This document shows, piece by piece, positions 10,681 through 21,156 of a stretch of DNA of 64,000 nt. A program made the translations under genes and the position numbers. The notes under the pieces were generated by a model, which saw only the letters and a program-made list of their open reading frames with translations, had not been told where the DNA came from and did no database searches. Each line of letters opens with the position of its first letter. The first letter of the stretch is position 1. Origin of the DNA: Okapia johnstoni (taxonomy: Eukaryota > Chordata > Mammalia > Artiodactyla > Giraffidae); contig CM044310.1 of the NCBI GenBank assembly GCA_024291935.2, positions 82,706,713-82,770,712 of the forward strand, read 5' to 3'.

Positions 10681-11559
10681 GCTTGGAGTGGTTCAGATAC
10701 ACCTGTGAGGTGGGAGTTTCATTGTATCCTTAAGTGAGCCGGAATCCTGCCCAGGTTTAGACGTGCGTGATGCAATAAGCTTTTGCAGAGGGAAGAAGGT
10801 AGAGAGCTCGTCCTGTTCCTCACCTGAGCCAGCATCTTTGGCTGCCCCAGAGAATGATGTTGGCTGATAAGCAACATTCGCAGAGGGCAGCAGAAAATAC
10901 TAACTGGTCAGTATAACATTCCCCAGAGAACCCTTCAGCTGTGCAGAGTTCCACCCAGTGAGTCCCAGCCCTGTAGGTGGGCGGGTGAAGGGAGGTGGGA
11001 TTTTCTAGGGTGTGATATGGAGGTGGATCACACACTGGGTGTCCTTTGTGCCAGAATGTGCGTGTAAACTCACGCGATGCAGTGGGTGCCCACACACGTG
11101 TGCAGGCCACTAAGGGACACCTTGGGAAGGGAAGAGAAAAGTGTAGGTTCCCTTTCCTACACCTGTCCAGGTGTGATGCGCCCTCTGCTGGCTGGGCCAG
11201 GGAACAGCGGCAGCCTCGAGCTGAACGGGGTTGCGTACGTGGCCGCAACCCCCCGCTTCAGGAGGTTGCCTGGAGGAACAGCGCTATCTCCCTGGGGAAG
11301 CCAAGGTGGGTCAGAGCCCTGGGGAGGGGGGTGGACACTTTTCACCAGGACTGGCATTTCACTCAAGGGACTTTGTGGGAGCCCTGTCTTTTTTGGTAAA
11401 GAAGTGGCTGATATTCAGGCAAGTGGCCGGAGATTTTCTTAGACACAGACTGTGGAAGTTGGGCATGAGCGGGCTCCTGTCCCTCTACGCCACATCCAAG
11501 GCAAGGATGGAGAAACGGAAGCAGGGGCTGATGGGGAGGTGACAATAATTGAGGATAAT
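10681..11559. other. Unassigned intergenic DNA, rising GC content
   Basis: Several overlapping frames of 60-142 codons occur on both strands because the DNA is GC-rich. None has a domain I recognise or a coherent start with splice sites. The right part leads toward the CpG-rich segment at 12 kb. Confidence 0.35.
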
Positions 11560-11795
11560 AATACTTGTTGATAATGTAATTTGAGCGCTGACTATATATC
11601 CGTTTCTGTGCTAGGTGCTTCTGAGAGATAATTTCTAATCTTGACAGCCACTCTGCGAGTCGGTATCTTTAGCATCCATCCGGGTTCAATTTTCAGACGA
11701 TGTAACTGCGGCTCAGAGACGCCAAATCAACCCACGCAAGTTTATACAGCGTGGACACACAGAATCAGGGCTGAAACTCAGGACTCCAGGACTTC
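11560..11795 (-). mobile_element. MIR SINE
   Basis: Antisense MIR with the gctaggtgcttctgagagat, ttttcagacgatgtaactgcgg and tttatacagcgtggac segments, ending near ctgaaactcaggactcc. It contains more CpG than usual for MIR, which fits its place at the edge of a CpG-rich region. Confidence 0.75.
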
Positions 11796-11872
11796 GCAGC
11801 CTTTTTCTGGCCCCAGAAGAAGCCCACCCCTGAGATGCTCCCCACTGCCAAAGGCAGTGCCGAAGTTCTGTT

Positions 11873-11917
11873 TCTTAGAACTAGAAACAGCCCCTCCTGC
11901 TGTTTCTAGTTCTAAGA
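11873..11917. other. Perfect 18-bp stem, 9-nt loop hairpin
   Basis: tcttagaactagaaacag (11873-11890) is exactly complementary to ctgtttctagttctaaga (11900-11917), with a 9-nt C-rich loop between. No SINE, LTR end or tandem repeat explains it. It could form a cruciform in DNA or a short hairpin in RNA from either strand. Neither transcription nor a processing site can be shown from the sequence. Confidence 0.85.
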
Positions 11918-12039
11918 CTGGCGGAAGAGAAAACTTCGCGCCCTTACCAGCCCTAACCAGCACCCCACAAGCCAGAGTAGTTTCTCCACTGCTTGGGGAG
12001 GGCGGGCGAACCCAACCTTTTCCCAGTACTTCGTCGTTT

Positions 12040-12560
12040 CTGGGAGGAGAGAAGCGGGAGCGGCCCCGCGTGCTTGCGGTCCGGCGTTCAAGGTTATCAG
12101 ATAGCTCGGGGCTCATTTGCATGGCGGGGCGGTGCCGCGAATGCCCAAGCAGCGCCGGCCGGCGGGGCGCGCAGATAAGGTCTGGAAGCCCAAGTTTCGG
12201 GGGTTGTTCTTGCATTATCGCTGGCTTCCTTAAGCTCGGATGAATATGTAAATCTCTCCCCGTCGCCGCCTTGTGCCGCAGTAACGGGGGGCCGCCTCCG
12301 CCGCCCGCAATTCCGAGGGTAAAATTGATTAATATTTGTTTTCAAAATGACACGCGGTGATGTATGGGCCCTTTTACAACTTAAATTAATACTTTAAAGA
12401 GATGAATGGTCTCTACAGAGGGTGTTAAAGTTCAAGCCCAGGGAATTTGCATATTTATATTACAGCCAACTGATAGTAATTGTTGGAACGGCCTCTAATG
12501 CTGTTCGTTTGTCATTTTCAGCGGGGTGCGCTGCAGCCTGGGACCTTATTAACTCCCCCA
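12040..12560. promoter_or_regulatory. CpG-rich element with two octamer motifs (candidate promoter/enhancer)
   Basis: From about 12050 to 12310 CpG dinucleotides are frequent (ccggccggcggggcgcgc, cgtcgccgcc, ccgcctccgccgcccgc), which is unusual in this CpG-depleted window. Perfect octamer sites ATTTGCAT lie at 12115-12122 and 12445-12452. GATA-like ttatcagata and agataagg flank the first. Downstream the sequence turns AT-rich with ttaattaatact-type homeodomain cores but no repeats. The combination suggests a distal regulatory element or an unannotated promoter. Frames of 145-200 codons here look like composition effects: they overlap on both strands and lack domains. Confidence 0.5.
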
Positions 12561-12684
12561 GCCTCAGCCCCTTCGCCCCGCAGGACACGGACTGGCGGCT
12601 GGGCATCGAGGGCCTGTGTCCAGGCCCTGGTCCTGGTCCCCAGGAGGCGGAGACCCTCCCAACCCCCGCATCAGGCCCGCACTG

Positions 12685-12850
12685 AGGGAGACCTGGGTTG
12701 GATTCCTGGGTCGGGCAGATCCCCTGGTGAAGAAAATGGCAACCCACTCCAGTATCCTTGCCTGGAAAATCCCATGGACAGAGGAGCCTGGCAGGCTACA
12801 GTCAATGGGGTGGCAAGAGTAGGACACAACTCAGCGACTAAACCACTACC
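12685..12850 (+). mobile_element. Bov-tA SINE, 5'-truncated
   Basis: Begins inside the tRNA-like part (gagacctgggttggattcct) and runs to the BovB-type tail (aggacacaactcagcgac), followed by a cca-rich tail. It abuts the GC-rich sequence at its left. Confidence 0.92.
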
Positions 12851-13125
12851 ACCAAGACACACAAGCAGGGGTGAATGAAGACAGGCAATTTGAGTCTACA
12901 GACCCACAGCCCATTTGTCTGAAATCTGTCCCTAGCATAGCCAGAGTCTGACCCCTTCTCACCATCTGTGATGTCTTGGCTTTCCCAACCAGCTTCTGCT
13001 CTCACTGGGGTCCTGCCGCCCTTCCCTCTCAGTGAAGGGTCTCCCGGAGGCACATCTCAGGCAAGGGTTTGGGGGCAAGTGGTTCTTTGGAAGGTAATCC
13101 AGGAAGCAATGACAGGGAAGGAAGG

Positions 13126-13312
13126 TGTGTTAGTTCCTGTCAGACCTTTAGCGACCCCATGGACTGTAGCCAGCCAGGCTCCTCTGTCCATGGAATTCTC
13201 CAGGCAAGAATACTGGAGTGGGTTGCCATTCCCTTCTCCAGGGGATCTCCTGGATCAAACTGGGTCTCCTGCATTGCAGGCAGATGCTTTATGGCCTGAG
13301 CTACCACCATCT
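13126..13312 (-). mobile_element. Bov-tA SINE
   Basis: Antisense copy with the gcgaccccatggactgtagc and gctcctctgtccatggaatt blocks. The box-B region has a small deletion (ggggatctcctggatcaaac), and the head ends near gagctaccaccatctgg. Confidence 0.92.
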
Positions 13313-13690
13313 GGAAGACTCTGGGGTTATCTTATCAAGCAAGTGACTCCATGGGCACCAGGGACACATTCCTGCCAGGGCACCTGGAGCAAAGCTGTAG
13401 CACCTGTTTCCGGGATGTCTCCCTTGAAGGTGAGGAAGCTGGCTTGTTTGTCTCATTTGTCACTGGCTGAGGCCTGCTTTTTTTTGTTTAAGGCTGCTTT
13501 TGGGGTCGTTCCAGTGCCTCCTGCCCTCTAAGTGCTGGCAGCAGAAGCCACAGAGGGTGACAGGTGTTGTCACTGGGCTGACAGCCAGGACTAGAATTGC
13601 CCGTGGTGGGGGAAGGGCAGCATCTCTGAACCTGTCTCCCTGCTTCTGCCCTGGCCTCCCCAAACCCCATCTACTCTCCACTCATAAGCC
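13313..13690. other. Unassigned intergenic DNA
   Basis: GC-balanced single-copy-looking sequence with short overlapping frames and no domain. Confidence 0.35.
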
Positions 13691-14545
13691 AGTTCCATCC
13701 TTTTGAAGTATTCATCAGGCCAGGTCATTTCTCTGCTCAAAACCTTCCCCTGGCTTCCCTGTTTTGGAAGTCCAAACCAAACTCCTGGTCGTGGCCAGCA
13801 AGGCCCGGTTTCTGTACCCTGACCCCCTTCCTCTCTGACCTCGTCTCCTGCTTTAGCCTCTTTGCTCCTTCCTCTGCAGAGGCACCATCATCCTGTTGGT
13901 TGAATACTCCAGCCATGCTCCTGCCTCAGGGCCTTTGCACTGGCCATTCTCCTTCCCTGGAATGTCCCTTAACTCCTAGTTCCCTGTGCCTGGATCAGTC
14001 CGTCACTTCCTTCAGATCCTTAATCAGAAGTCACCTACTTGGCGAAGCTTTCCTTGCCCACTCTAGTTATTATCCTGTCTCCTTTCCAGCATCCACCTTC
14101 CCTGGGGTGCCTCATACTTCCCGTGACTCTTCCTGCTTTGCTTCTCCTTCATGTGCTTAGTTGCTCAGTTGTGTCCTACTCTTTGCGACCCCGTGGACTG
14201 TAGCCTGCCAGGCTCCTCTGTTGTCCACGGGATTCTCTAGGCAAGAATACTGGAGTTGGTTGCCATTCCCTCCTCCAGGGGATCTTCCTGACCCAGGGAC
14301 AGAACCCATGTCTCCTGCTTGGCAGGTGGATACTTTACCACTGAGCCACCTGGAAGCCCTTCTCATCATAGCCCTGCTCAATGTCTGACATAGGACATCT
14401 TTATTTATCTTATTTGTTTGTCTCTTGCTCTAGAATGTAAGCTCCATAAAGGCATGGAACAATCTGTTCACTGCGGTATCCTCAGCATGTAGAACAGTCC
14501 CTGGGGGTGTAGTGGACACTCAAGAAATTTGTATTGAATGAATCA
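13690..14545 (+). mobile_element. L2 LINE 3' part, split by a SINE
   Basis: Sense-strand L2 (CR1-like ancient LINE). Landmarks are the gcctcagggcctttgcactg and ttcccctggcttccctg segments upstream of the SINE. The L2 3' end (tctagaatgtaagctccata, then tattgaatgaatcaatgaa) follows it. The Bov-tA at 14156-14360 interrupts it. The 86-codon frame within is an L2 remnant and not a host gene. Confidence 0.82.
14156..14360 (-). mobile_element. Bov-tA SINE inserted in L2
   Basis: Antisense full-length copy with the gcttagttgctcagttgtgt tail end at the left and the tRNA-like head (cactgagccacctggaagcc) at the right. Imperfect cttctccttcat / cttctcatcat flanks are the probable target duplication. Confidence 0.93.
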
Positions 14546-14796
14546 ATGAAGGTGGACCCAGCAGAGGCTGTCTGATGGGATAGCCAGGGTCAGGCCAGAA
14601 GAGGAGGCTTGGCAGGCAGGGCCAAGATCACAAATGTGTGACCTGTGCAGGACCCATGCTTAGCAGGGCTCCATGCTCGGTTTAATGCTCTGCTGTTGCT
14701 GTCTTAAAGTTTTTAATAATCTTGGGGTAAGGGATTCTGTGTTTGCATTTTTCACAGGCCCCAGAAATTATGGAGCCAATCCTGCAGGCAGGGCTG
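14546..14796. other. Unassigned intergenic DNA
   Basis: No repeat or gene recognised between the L2 end and the next SINE. Confidence 0.35.
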
Positions 14797-15003
14797 TTGT
14801 TGTTGTTTAGTTGCTAAGTTGTGTCCAACTCTTGCGATCCCATGGACCATAGCCCACCAGGTTCCTCTGTCCACAGAATTTCACAGGCAAGAATACTGGA
14901 GTGGGTAGCCATTTCCTTCTCTAGGGGATCTTCCTGACCCAGGGATCAAACCCATGTCTTCTGCGTTGCAGGGGGGTTCTTTGCCACTGAGTCAGCAGGA
15001 CAG
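14797..15003 (-). mobile_element. Bov-tA SINE with (GTT)n tail
   Basis: Antisense copy whose BovB-type end carries a gttgttgttgttt tail (AAC repeats on the sense strand), a frequent 3' simple-repeat form of these SINEs. The head at the right is intact to about gccactgagtcagcagg. Confidence 0.93.
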
Positions 15004-15699
15004 GCAGTATAAGTGGAGGTTATATCATTCTACGACCAGGCTAAGTGCTAGGACTGGGCAGGGACTTTGTAAGGAGTTTCCAGGTAGAGCTGCCACCAGT
15101 CATGGGCTCTGTCTCCAAGAGGGGTTGGGGAAGACAGAAGGGTGGCATGAACAGTCTCAGAGTGTGGGAAGCCTGCCGTACAGTACAAACACTGTGCAGT
15201 TCTTGTGTACATGTACTTCATACAAGCTCACCCTTCAAACACACATAAGGACAGACCCAGGGGCATGCACACTTCAGGATCAGTTACTCGCAAAACTGGC
15301 CCCCTTTCTCCACCACCCTGCCCATGTGATTTTTTCAACTCTTCCTGTCACCGTGGCAAGTAACGAGGTCAGAGCTGGGTGGCCATACCCCACAGCACCT
15401 GCTCATACAGACTGGGACAGACTGAGTCAGTCCTCAAAGGGGCAGCCAGTGGGTGAGGATGGCCCGTGTCACCAACCAGATGGCGAATACTGCACACACA
15501 TGCCCACATACATAGAGCAAGAGCAGGACAGAGGCAGATGCCACTGGGTTGTTTTTGTTGTTTTGAAGGGGAAGTTTCCTGCCTGTATAAAGTTGCAAGA
15601 ATGTCCAGTGAATGCTTGTTTACTGTCACCTGTATTTACCAGTTGCTAACATTTTGATACATTTGCTTTCTCTCTCCCGCTATCGGTGTATCGTATTCT
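15004..15699. other. Unassigned intergenic DNA
   Basis: Contains most of a 231-codon open frame (14954-15649) whose first part lies in the preceding SINE. The remaining translation shows no domain or low-complexity pattern I recognise and no promoter or splice context. I treat the frame as chance, but it is the longest non-transposon frame in the window. Confidence 0.4.
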
Positions 15700-16178
15700 T
15701 GTTATAGGAAGTACTGGCCGAAACCACCGCCTGGACCAGGCACCACAGCGGCCATTTGTATGTTATTTTATAACAGGAGGTCCTGGTAAGGAGCACAGAA
15801 CTGACAAGCCACAAGAATTCTGGAAAGCTCAAAAGGAGACAGGAGACACCAGTCCACATGTCCTAACAACCTCCCAGAATCCTCCTCGCTGGCATCCATC
15901 TTGGCTGAGCGATGGGTGTGTCTCCGGGAAGGACGCTGAGTCACAATGATTGGCCAGAGACAGCCCGGAAATGAATCCCATCACCATAAGACCCAAGACT
16001 GCGAGCCACTTGATCGAGCAGTCCTCCTGGGTTCCTTTACCCTCCTGCTCTCTTCCTGGGCGCGCCTTCCCAATAAAGTCTCTTGATTGGTCAGCGCATG
16101 GGTCTCCTCGAATGATTCATTTTCAAGCAGACAAGAGCCCACACTCTGGCCCTGGAAGGGGTGCCCCTGCCTGCAACA
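15700..16178 (+). mobile_element. Endogenous retrovirus solo LTR (plus strand)
   Basis: A 479-bp LTR beginning tgttataggaag and ending gcaaca. U3 holds the cagcggccatttgtatg and ccatcttggctgagcgatg segments and a tgagtcacaatgattgg motif carrying AP-1-like (tgagtca) and CCAAT-box (attgg) cores. A polyadenylation signal aataaa is at 16072-16077, followed by a GT-rich U5. I see no tRNA primer-binding site after its end, so it is a solo LTR. It resembles a class I-like family common in cattle; I cannot assign the name with certainty. Confidence 0.75.
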
Positions 16179-16735
16179 TCCGTATGATTACTGCTGGCTC
16201 CTGTGAGGGAAAGTGCAGGTGTTATGACCCTTCACACGCCTCCATATTTCAGGGGATGTCTGAACACAGGCACTGTCTTTCCATAGCCAAGTATAACAAT
16301 CAAATTTAGGAAAGTTAATGCTGACACCATGCTGTTATCTAACACTGTCCCTATTCACCGATCACTGTGTCCATATACAGTATCCCGCTGAGAAGCAAGG
16401 CTTGCATTCATGTGTGTGTCTCCTTAAATCCAGACAGAGCCTCAGCCCCACCCTCCTTCCCCCTTTTGTCTTTCACAACAGTGAGGTTGAGGCTTTCAGG
16501 ACAGCTGCTTTGTAGACCATCCCTCCATTTGAGTCTGATTGTTTCCTCCTGATTCTATTCAGGTTATGTACTTTTGGCAAGAAGCTAGATACCTGATATG
16601 GTGTGAGAGCATCCTTCAAGGCTGCGGAGTGCTGGCAACGGTCAGGCTTTTTGATCATCAGCTCAAACATCACTCCCCCAGACCGCCTTCTGGCCCCAGA
16701 CCCCCAAGAGCTATCCTTGCTTTGAGTTCACTCAG
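16179..16735. other. Unassigned intergenic DNA
   Basis: No recognised repeat or gene. Short overlapping frames of 60-91 codons occur but have no domain. Confidence 0.35.
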
Positions 16736-16739
16736 TAGA

Positions 16740-16965
16740 GTGATGTTGCTAAGAGGCTCAATTCCGGAGCCAGGGTCCTGGGCTCAAAGTCCAGTTCTAA
16801 CACGTCCACTGTGATCTTCAGTATGTTACTTCACCTCTCTGGGCTTCACTTTCCTCTATTTTATAATGGAGATAATAGTCCCTACCTCTTATGCTTGTTA
16901 TCTGAATTAAAATTGCCAATACATGTAATGCATTTGGACAGCACCTGAAATCGTGTTGATGGCAG
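16740..16965 (+). mobile_element. MIR SINE
   Basis: Sense-strand MIR: gagccagggtcctgggctca, then gttacttcacctctctgggc, then ttataatggagataatagt and the ctacctcttatgcttgttat block. Nearly full length for this family. Confidence 0.82.
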
Positions 16966-16984
16966 TTAAAAATAGTTTAGTAAA

Positions 16985-17382
16985 GATTTCTGGCCCTTGC
17001 CTTGTGGAAGCTTGGTAGAATTATACTTCCTGTCCCCTTGAAGTTGGGTGCACAGAAGTAGCTCTGGCCAATGAACTATTTGCAGGAAAGACGTGTGTCA
17101 CTTCCTGGGCCAGAGTATTTAACTGCTGGTGTAAGACTCCCCTGAACTCTTTCTCTCTGGCACAGTGACTGGAACTTTTGAATGGAGGCTGCTTCACTTG
17201 CCCAGGTCTTTTAGGAACCAGGTCTTTTAGAAACTAGAATAAACAGCATCTCTTCCTTCTGCAATGAACAAGCCAACTTGCAATGAGCAAGCATGAATAA
17301 GCAGTAGACCTTGGCCACTGAGATTGTGGGTTTGTTTGTTACCACAGCATATGCTATTTTATCCTGACTAATACAGTCCTAC
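16985..17382 (+). mobile_element. MaLR-type LTR (MLT1-like)
   Basis: Ancient LTR with the ctctggccaatgaactattt and gtgtgtcacttcctgggcc segments and the characteristic end ccactgagattgtgggtttg ... tatcctgactaatacag. A short internal duplication of ccaggtcttttag at 17204-17230 is specific to this copy. Confidence 0.68.
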
Positions 17383-18590
17383 GTGGATGTTAGATGTCAT
17401 CCCCATCATTATTCTTAATACTGTCATTACTATTTCTTGTGCCCATCTCGCTCAGAGCCTTGCTACTATGTTATGATTATGTCCCTTCCCATCTCCAGCT
17501 GTGAGTTTCTCAAGCATTGGCTCCATGTCCTTCTGTCTCCAAGGTCCTAAAATCCCAGCTCAGGACCAGTCAGACACTTTCCATTCAGTGTTCTGTGTGT
17601 GAGTGTTTAAATCTGAGTTATAAGTAGCCTTTAACTGGCTTTGCTTTGATTTCAGCATTTGTAATTGCACAAACAATAATGTAGCACCAGCCATAAAAAT
17701 AAAAGACAAAATTCATTTACAGGCTCTCACATTTTAAGGGTCTTTCCATGCTCTTGTTTGTCCTTGTGAATGTATGGTTTTTAAAGTTGCTCTTTCAGCC
17801 AGACAGCCTTTTTTTCCAGACAGGAAAAAAACCTCCTGCTTTTTTCTCCGTATAGAATATTATCAGGAGGACACTTTCCATAAGTTTACAAGACCGTTAT
17901 TCTCGAGCTTGCATATGTCCCATGGAGTGGATGAACCTCCAATGGTTTAGAGGGGCTTTTGCTTTTTTGACATTTAAACATTCCCCAATTCTTTGCCGTT
18001 TCAGCAGGCACTGCTATGAACATCTTTTCTGTGGGCTCTTCCCTCTCACCCCCTATATCTTCAGGAAGAGTGCATCATATGAGCACAACATTCTGGTACA
18101 TTAGGCATACCCCCCACCATAAAAGAAATATCACAGTCATTTCAGTGACTGCTCAGTCACCAAATGATTGAATAATGGTATTAAAATAAGTTCTGCCGCT
18201 TTAAACCTTGCCTCAAGTTTTCTTTCTCATTTGATGAGCTGTTTCCCCATCTTCGGAGCCCTTCACCCAAAGTCTTGCGATTTGCTATTTCCTGTGTTCA
18301 CTTGAAGCAAAGGTGGACTCAGCACTGCTTCCTGCCTAGATTCATGTAACTTTGTGCCTGTTGACTTACCCCATGCTTTGTTTTCTTAAACTGCTTCTCG
18401 GTCTTCATTCCCACCCCAGCATTAGCAGCTGGCTTTTTAGCTTGGGACTTGTTATTATGGAGAAATGGACTTTTATCTTTTCACTAGAATTATCCTGTAT
18501 GGATAAATGAGTAGCTGCAACCAGGATGTGCGTCTTGGGGGTGCTGGGCAGTTACCTCCTGCTCTGTGCTGGGTGACCCAGGAGGTCTCT
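17383..18590. other. Repeat-poor unique block
   Basis: About 1.2 kb without an identified transposon. The part at 17600-17740 (aattgcacaaacaataatg and an A-rich tract) and 18120-18500 look like ordinary or mildly constrained non-coding DNA. The 60-codon frame at 17922-18104 has no domain. Confidence 0.35.
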
Positions 18591-18594
18591 TTGT

Positions 18595-18690
18595 GTCCCA
18601 GGCAAACGGCTGTGTCCCCAACACTCAGCTCAGGGCCTGGCCTGGAGCTGATGCTCAGTGACTGATTGTGAAATAAATCATTGGATGAGA
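18595..18690 (+). mobile_element. L2 or MIR 3'-end fragment
   Basis: The ctcagggcctggcctggagc ... gctcagtgactgattgtgaa text matches the 'less than average conserved' terminal block shared by L2 and MIR elements. It is too short and diverged to choose between them. Confidence 0.45.
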
Positions 18691-18861
18691 AGAGAAGGCT
18701 TCTGGAAGGAGCATCTGCACTGGGTCTTGGAGTCTGGGGAATAGAAAAAGGGAGGATGAAGAGAGAAAGCTATTTTCAGAAGGGACCTTATTCAGCCCGC
18801 ATCACTGATGGGTGTGTGGCTGTGTTTCTTGGTTTCAGTTCCATTTGAGATTGAATAGAGA

Positions 18862-19045
18862 GACCATTCATTCATTCATTAAATATTATTTAAGTGCTTG
18901 ATATACACCTGGATTTATCCTAGGCAGAAGTTCCAGCCCGCATGAGGCTGACATTCTCCTGGGGGGACAGGCAGTAACTAAGGCAAGAAAAAGTTCCACA
19001 CAGCATGTTCTAAGTGAGGAAAAATGCCTTGGAGAAAGAGAAGCA
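18862..19045. mobile_element. Ancient LINE-derived fragment (unassigned)
   Basis: The (ttcattca)n start followed by aaatattatttaagtgcttg and gaggctgacattctcctggg matches a widespread mammalian repeat module (last-part LINE type). I am unsure which family it belongs to. Confidence 0.45.
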
Positions 19046-19239
19046 GGCACCAGCCATGATCCCACTTCTTGCTTTGTTTTCTCTTTGGCAATTTAATTTG
19101 TTTTAAAAGTCACGCAGGAAAATATGAATACTTCTTCCAAGTAAGAAATTCATACAATACAGGAATAGTATGGAGGACATCAAGGGGAAAGTGTTCGCCA
19201 ACACCCTGTCCCAACCTGCTCTCTGCCCCAGAGGATAGG

Positions 19240-19740
19240 TGTCCATTCTTTCAGATCTTTCTCTCTGCATTTATATCAATACCCATTCACACATTCGTGT
19301 CTTGGTTTTTCTTCCAGCACTCATGTGATTATATTAAATATAGTGCTCTTGCTTTTTTTTTCCCTTAGCAATATTTCGAGGATCTTCTTTTCATGTTAGA
19401 ACATACCACCCACCCCGTCTTGTGAAGTGCTGCAGAGGATTTCAGAGGAGGGATGTTTGTGATGGATTCAACCACTTCTGCACGGAGGGACCTTCCATCT
19501 GTTTCCAGCCTGTTGAGATCACAGATGCTGCTGCCGGGAGAATCCTTGGGTGTATCTTGGTCGGTGGGTGAGAGCATTCTGGTAGGATGGAGACTTAGAA
19601 GGGGAATTACTAGTTTCGAGAAGGGGAATTGCATTTTTGATACACGCTGCGAAACTGTACTCCAAACAGACTGCCTTAATTTCCTCCTGTGCCCAAAGGG
19701 TCTGTTTGTCCAAATCCCCACCCTGTCTGCACCTCTTCCT
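19240..19740 (-). mobile_element. Ancient L1 3'-UTR fragment
   Basis: Diverged antisense L1 tail: ttccagcactcatgtgattat, agcaatatttcgaggatctt, and actgtactccaaacagactgc correspond to old L1M 3'-UTR blocks. Frames of 99-118 codons across it lie in this degraded repeat. Confidence 0.5.
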
Positions 19741-19774
19741 TCCTCATGGGCCTTCCTGCCAACTAATCTTTGTT

Positions 19775-19950
19775 CTTCTTAGGACCCCATGGACTGTAGC
19801 CTGCCAGGCTCCTCTGTCCATGGGGTTTCTCAGGCAAGGATACTGGAGTGGGTTGCTATTTTCTTCTCCAGGGGATCTTCCTGACTCAGGAATTGAGCTT
19901 GCGTCTCCTGCTTGCCAGGCAGATTCTTTACCACTGAGCCACCGGGGACA
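19775..19950 (-). mobile_element. Bov-tA SINE, 3'-shortened
   Basis: Antisense copy starting at aggaccccatggactgtagc, so the BovB-derived tail is mostly lost. The box-B region and head (ccactgagccaccggggac) are intact. Confidence 0.92.
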
Positions 19951-20004
19951 GTGCTGCTAACAGACATCTTTGTGGCCCTGAAGGTTTACGTCGGCTCATG
20001 TCCA

Positions 20005-20165
20005 CTTCACAGATGGTCTGAGTTGGAAAGACCTCCTGAGACCATCCAGTCCAACCTGCTCCCTCTTGGGATGGGGAAACTGAGGTCCCAGGAGGAGATA
20101 GGACTTCCTCTGAATGCACAACATGTAAAGGGCAGCCTGGGATCAGACCCCAATCTCCTCTCTTT
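20005..20165. mobile_element. MIR-related SINE fragment
   Basis: The gaccatccagtccaacctg and gggatggggaaactgaggtc blocks match a core-SINE-type module found across mammals. Family assignment is uncertain. Confidence 0.45.
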
Positions 20166-20217
20166 GCTCAGAGGACAAGCATCTACACAGGCTGTGCAGA
20201 TTCATATTTTTGTGAGG

Positions 20218-20405
20218 GGTCATAGAGTATGATGATGGTGAGCATGGGCTCCAGAACCAGATAGCCCAGAGTCAAATTCCAGCTGTCAAAGCTGTGTGAC
20301 TCAGGGCAAGCTGCTGAACTCCTCTGATTCTCAGTATTCTTATCTGTAAAATGGGTCTAATGGGAGCCTCTATCTTAGGGGCTCTTGTGAAGACTGTCTG
20401 AAATC
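20218..20405 (+). mobile_element. MIR SINE
   Basis: Sense MIR with gcatgggctccagaaccaga, ctgtgtgactcagggcaagc, tattcttatctgtaaaatggg and the ggctcttgtgaagac block. Confidence 0.8.
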
Positions 20406-20589
20406 AGACATGCAGGTTGCATGTAAGACAAAGCTTGCACACTATGGATTCTATTTATTCATCTTGCTCATGGAGGGGACATGCTATTCATTCAATGATA
20501 ATTCTCTTGGTACTTATCCCATGCCATGCATTGTACAGAGGCACAAGAGAGAAAAGAGTGAAAAAGAGCAGGAATTGCCAAATCCAAGG

Positions 20590-21155
20590 TCATGAGTATT
20601 TACCCCTGGTTTTCTTCTGAATTTTGTATTGATAGTTTTGCCCTTACATTAAGATTTTGATCCATTTTGAACTAATTATATATAGTGATAGGTAAGGGTC
20701 TAACTTCATTCTTTTTTTCTGTGACTATCCAGTTGTTCTAGCACCATTTGTTGAAAAGATGGTGGATGGTCTTGGCACCCATGTTAAATATCAGTTGACT
20801 ATGGATGTGTTGGTTTATTTCTGGACTCTCAATTCTAGTCCATTGACTTACATGTCTATCTGTGTGCCAGTACCATGATTGTCTTGATTACTGTAGCTTT
20901 GTAATCAGGTTTTGAAATCAGGGAATGTGAGTCTTCCTGTTTTTTGTTCTTGTCTCAAGATTTTTTTTTTTTTTGCTATCTACCATGGTCCTTTGAAATT
21001 CTCTATAAATTTTAGAATCAGTTTGTTAATTTCCATAAAGAAGTCATCTGGGATTCTGATGGGGACTGTACTCAATCTGTAGATCAGGTTGACAGACTGC
21101 TGTCTTAACTATGTTTAGTCTTGCAAACCATAAACATAAGTTGTTTTTCCAATTA
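20590..21155 (-). mobile_element. L1 ORF2 fragment, segment 1 (interrupted by BovB)
   Basis: Antisense L1 ORF2: agcaccatttgttgaaaaga, ttgattactgtagctttgt, and a poly-T tract at 20958-20973. The same element resumes after two BovB insertions, at 22123-22630 and 24479-24705. All frames are broken. Confidence 0.88.
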
Positions 21156-21156
21156 T

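Noticed and set aside
10171..10733. 143- and 155-codon frames
   Set aside because: Translations come from a Bov-tA SINE plus the degenerate minisatellite around it.
11641..12243. 200-codon frame and an overlapping 145-codon minus-strand frame
   Set aside because: Starts in a MIR and runs through a hairpin and CpG-rich DNA where stop codons are scarce; both strands are open and no domain is visible.
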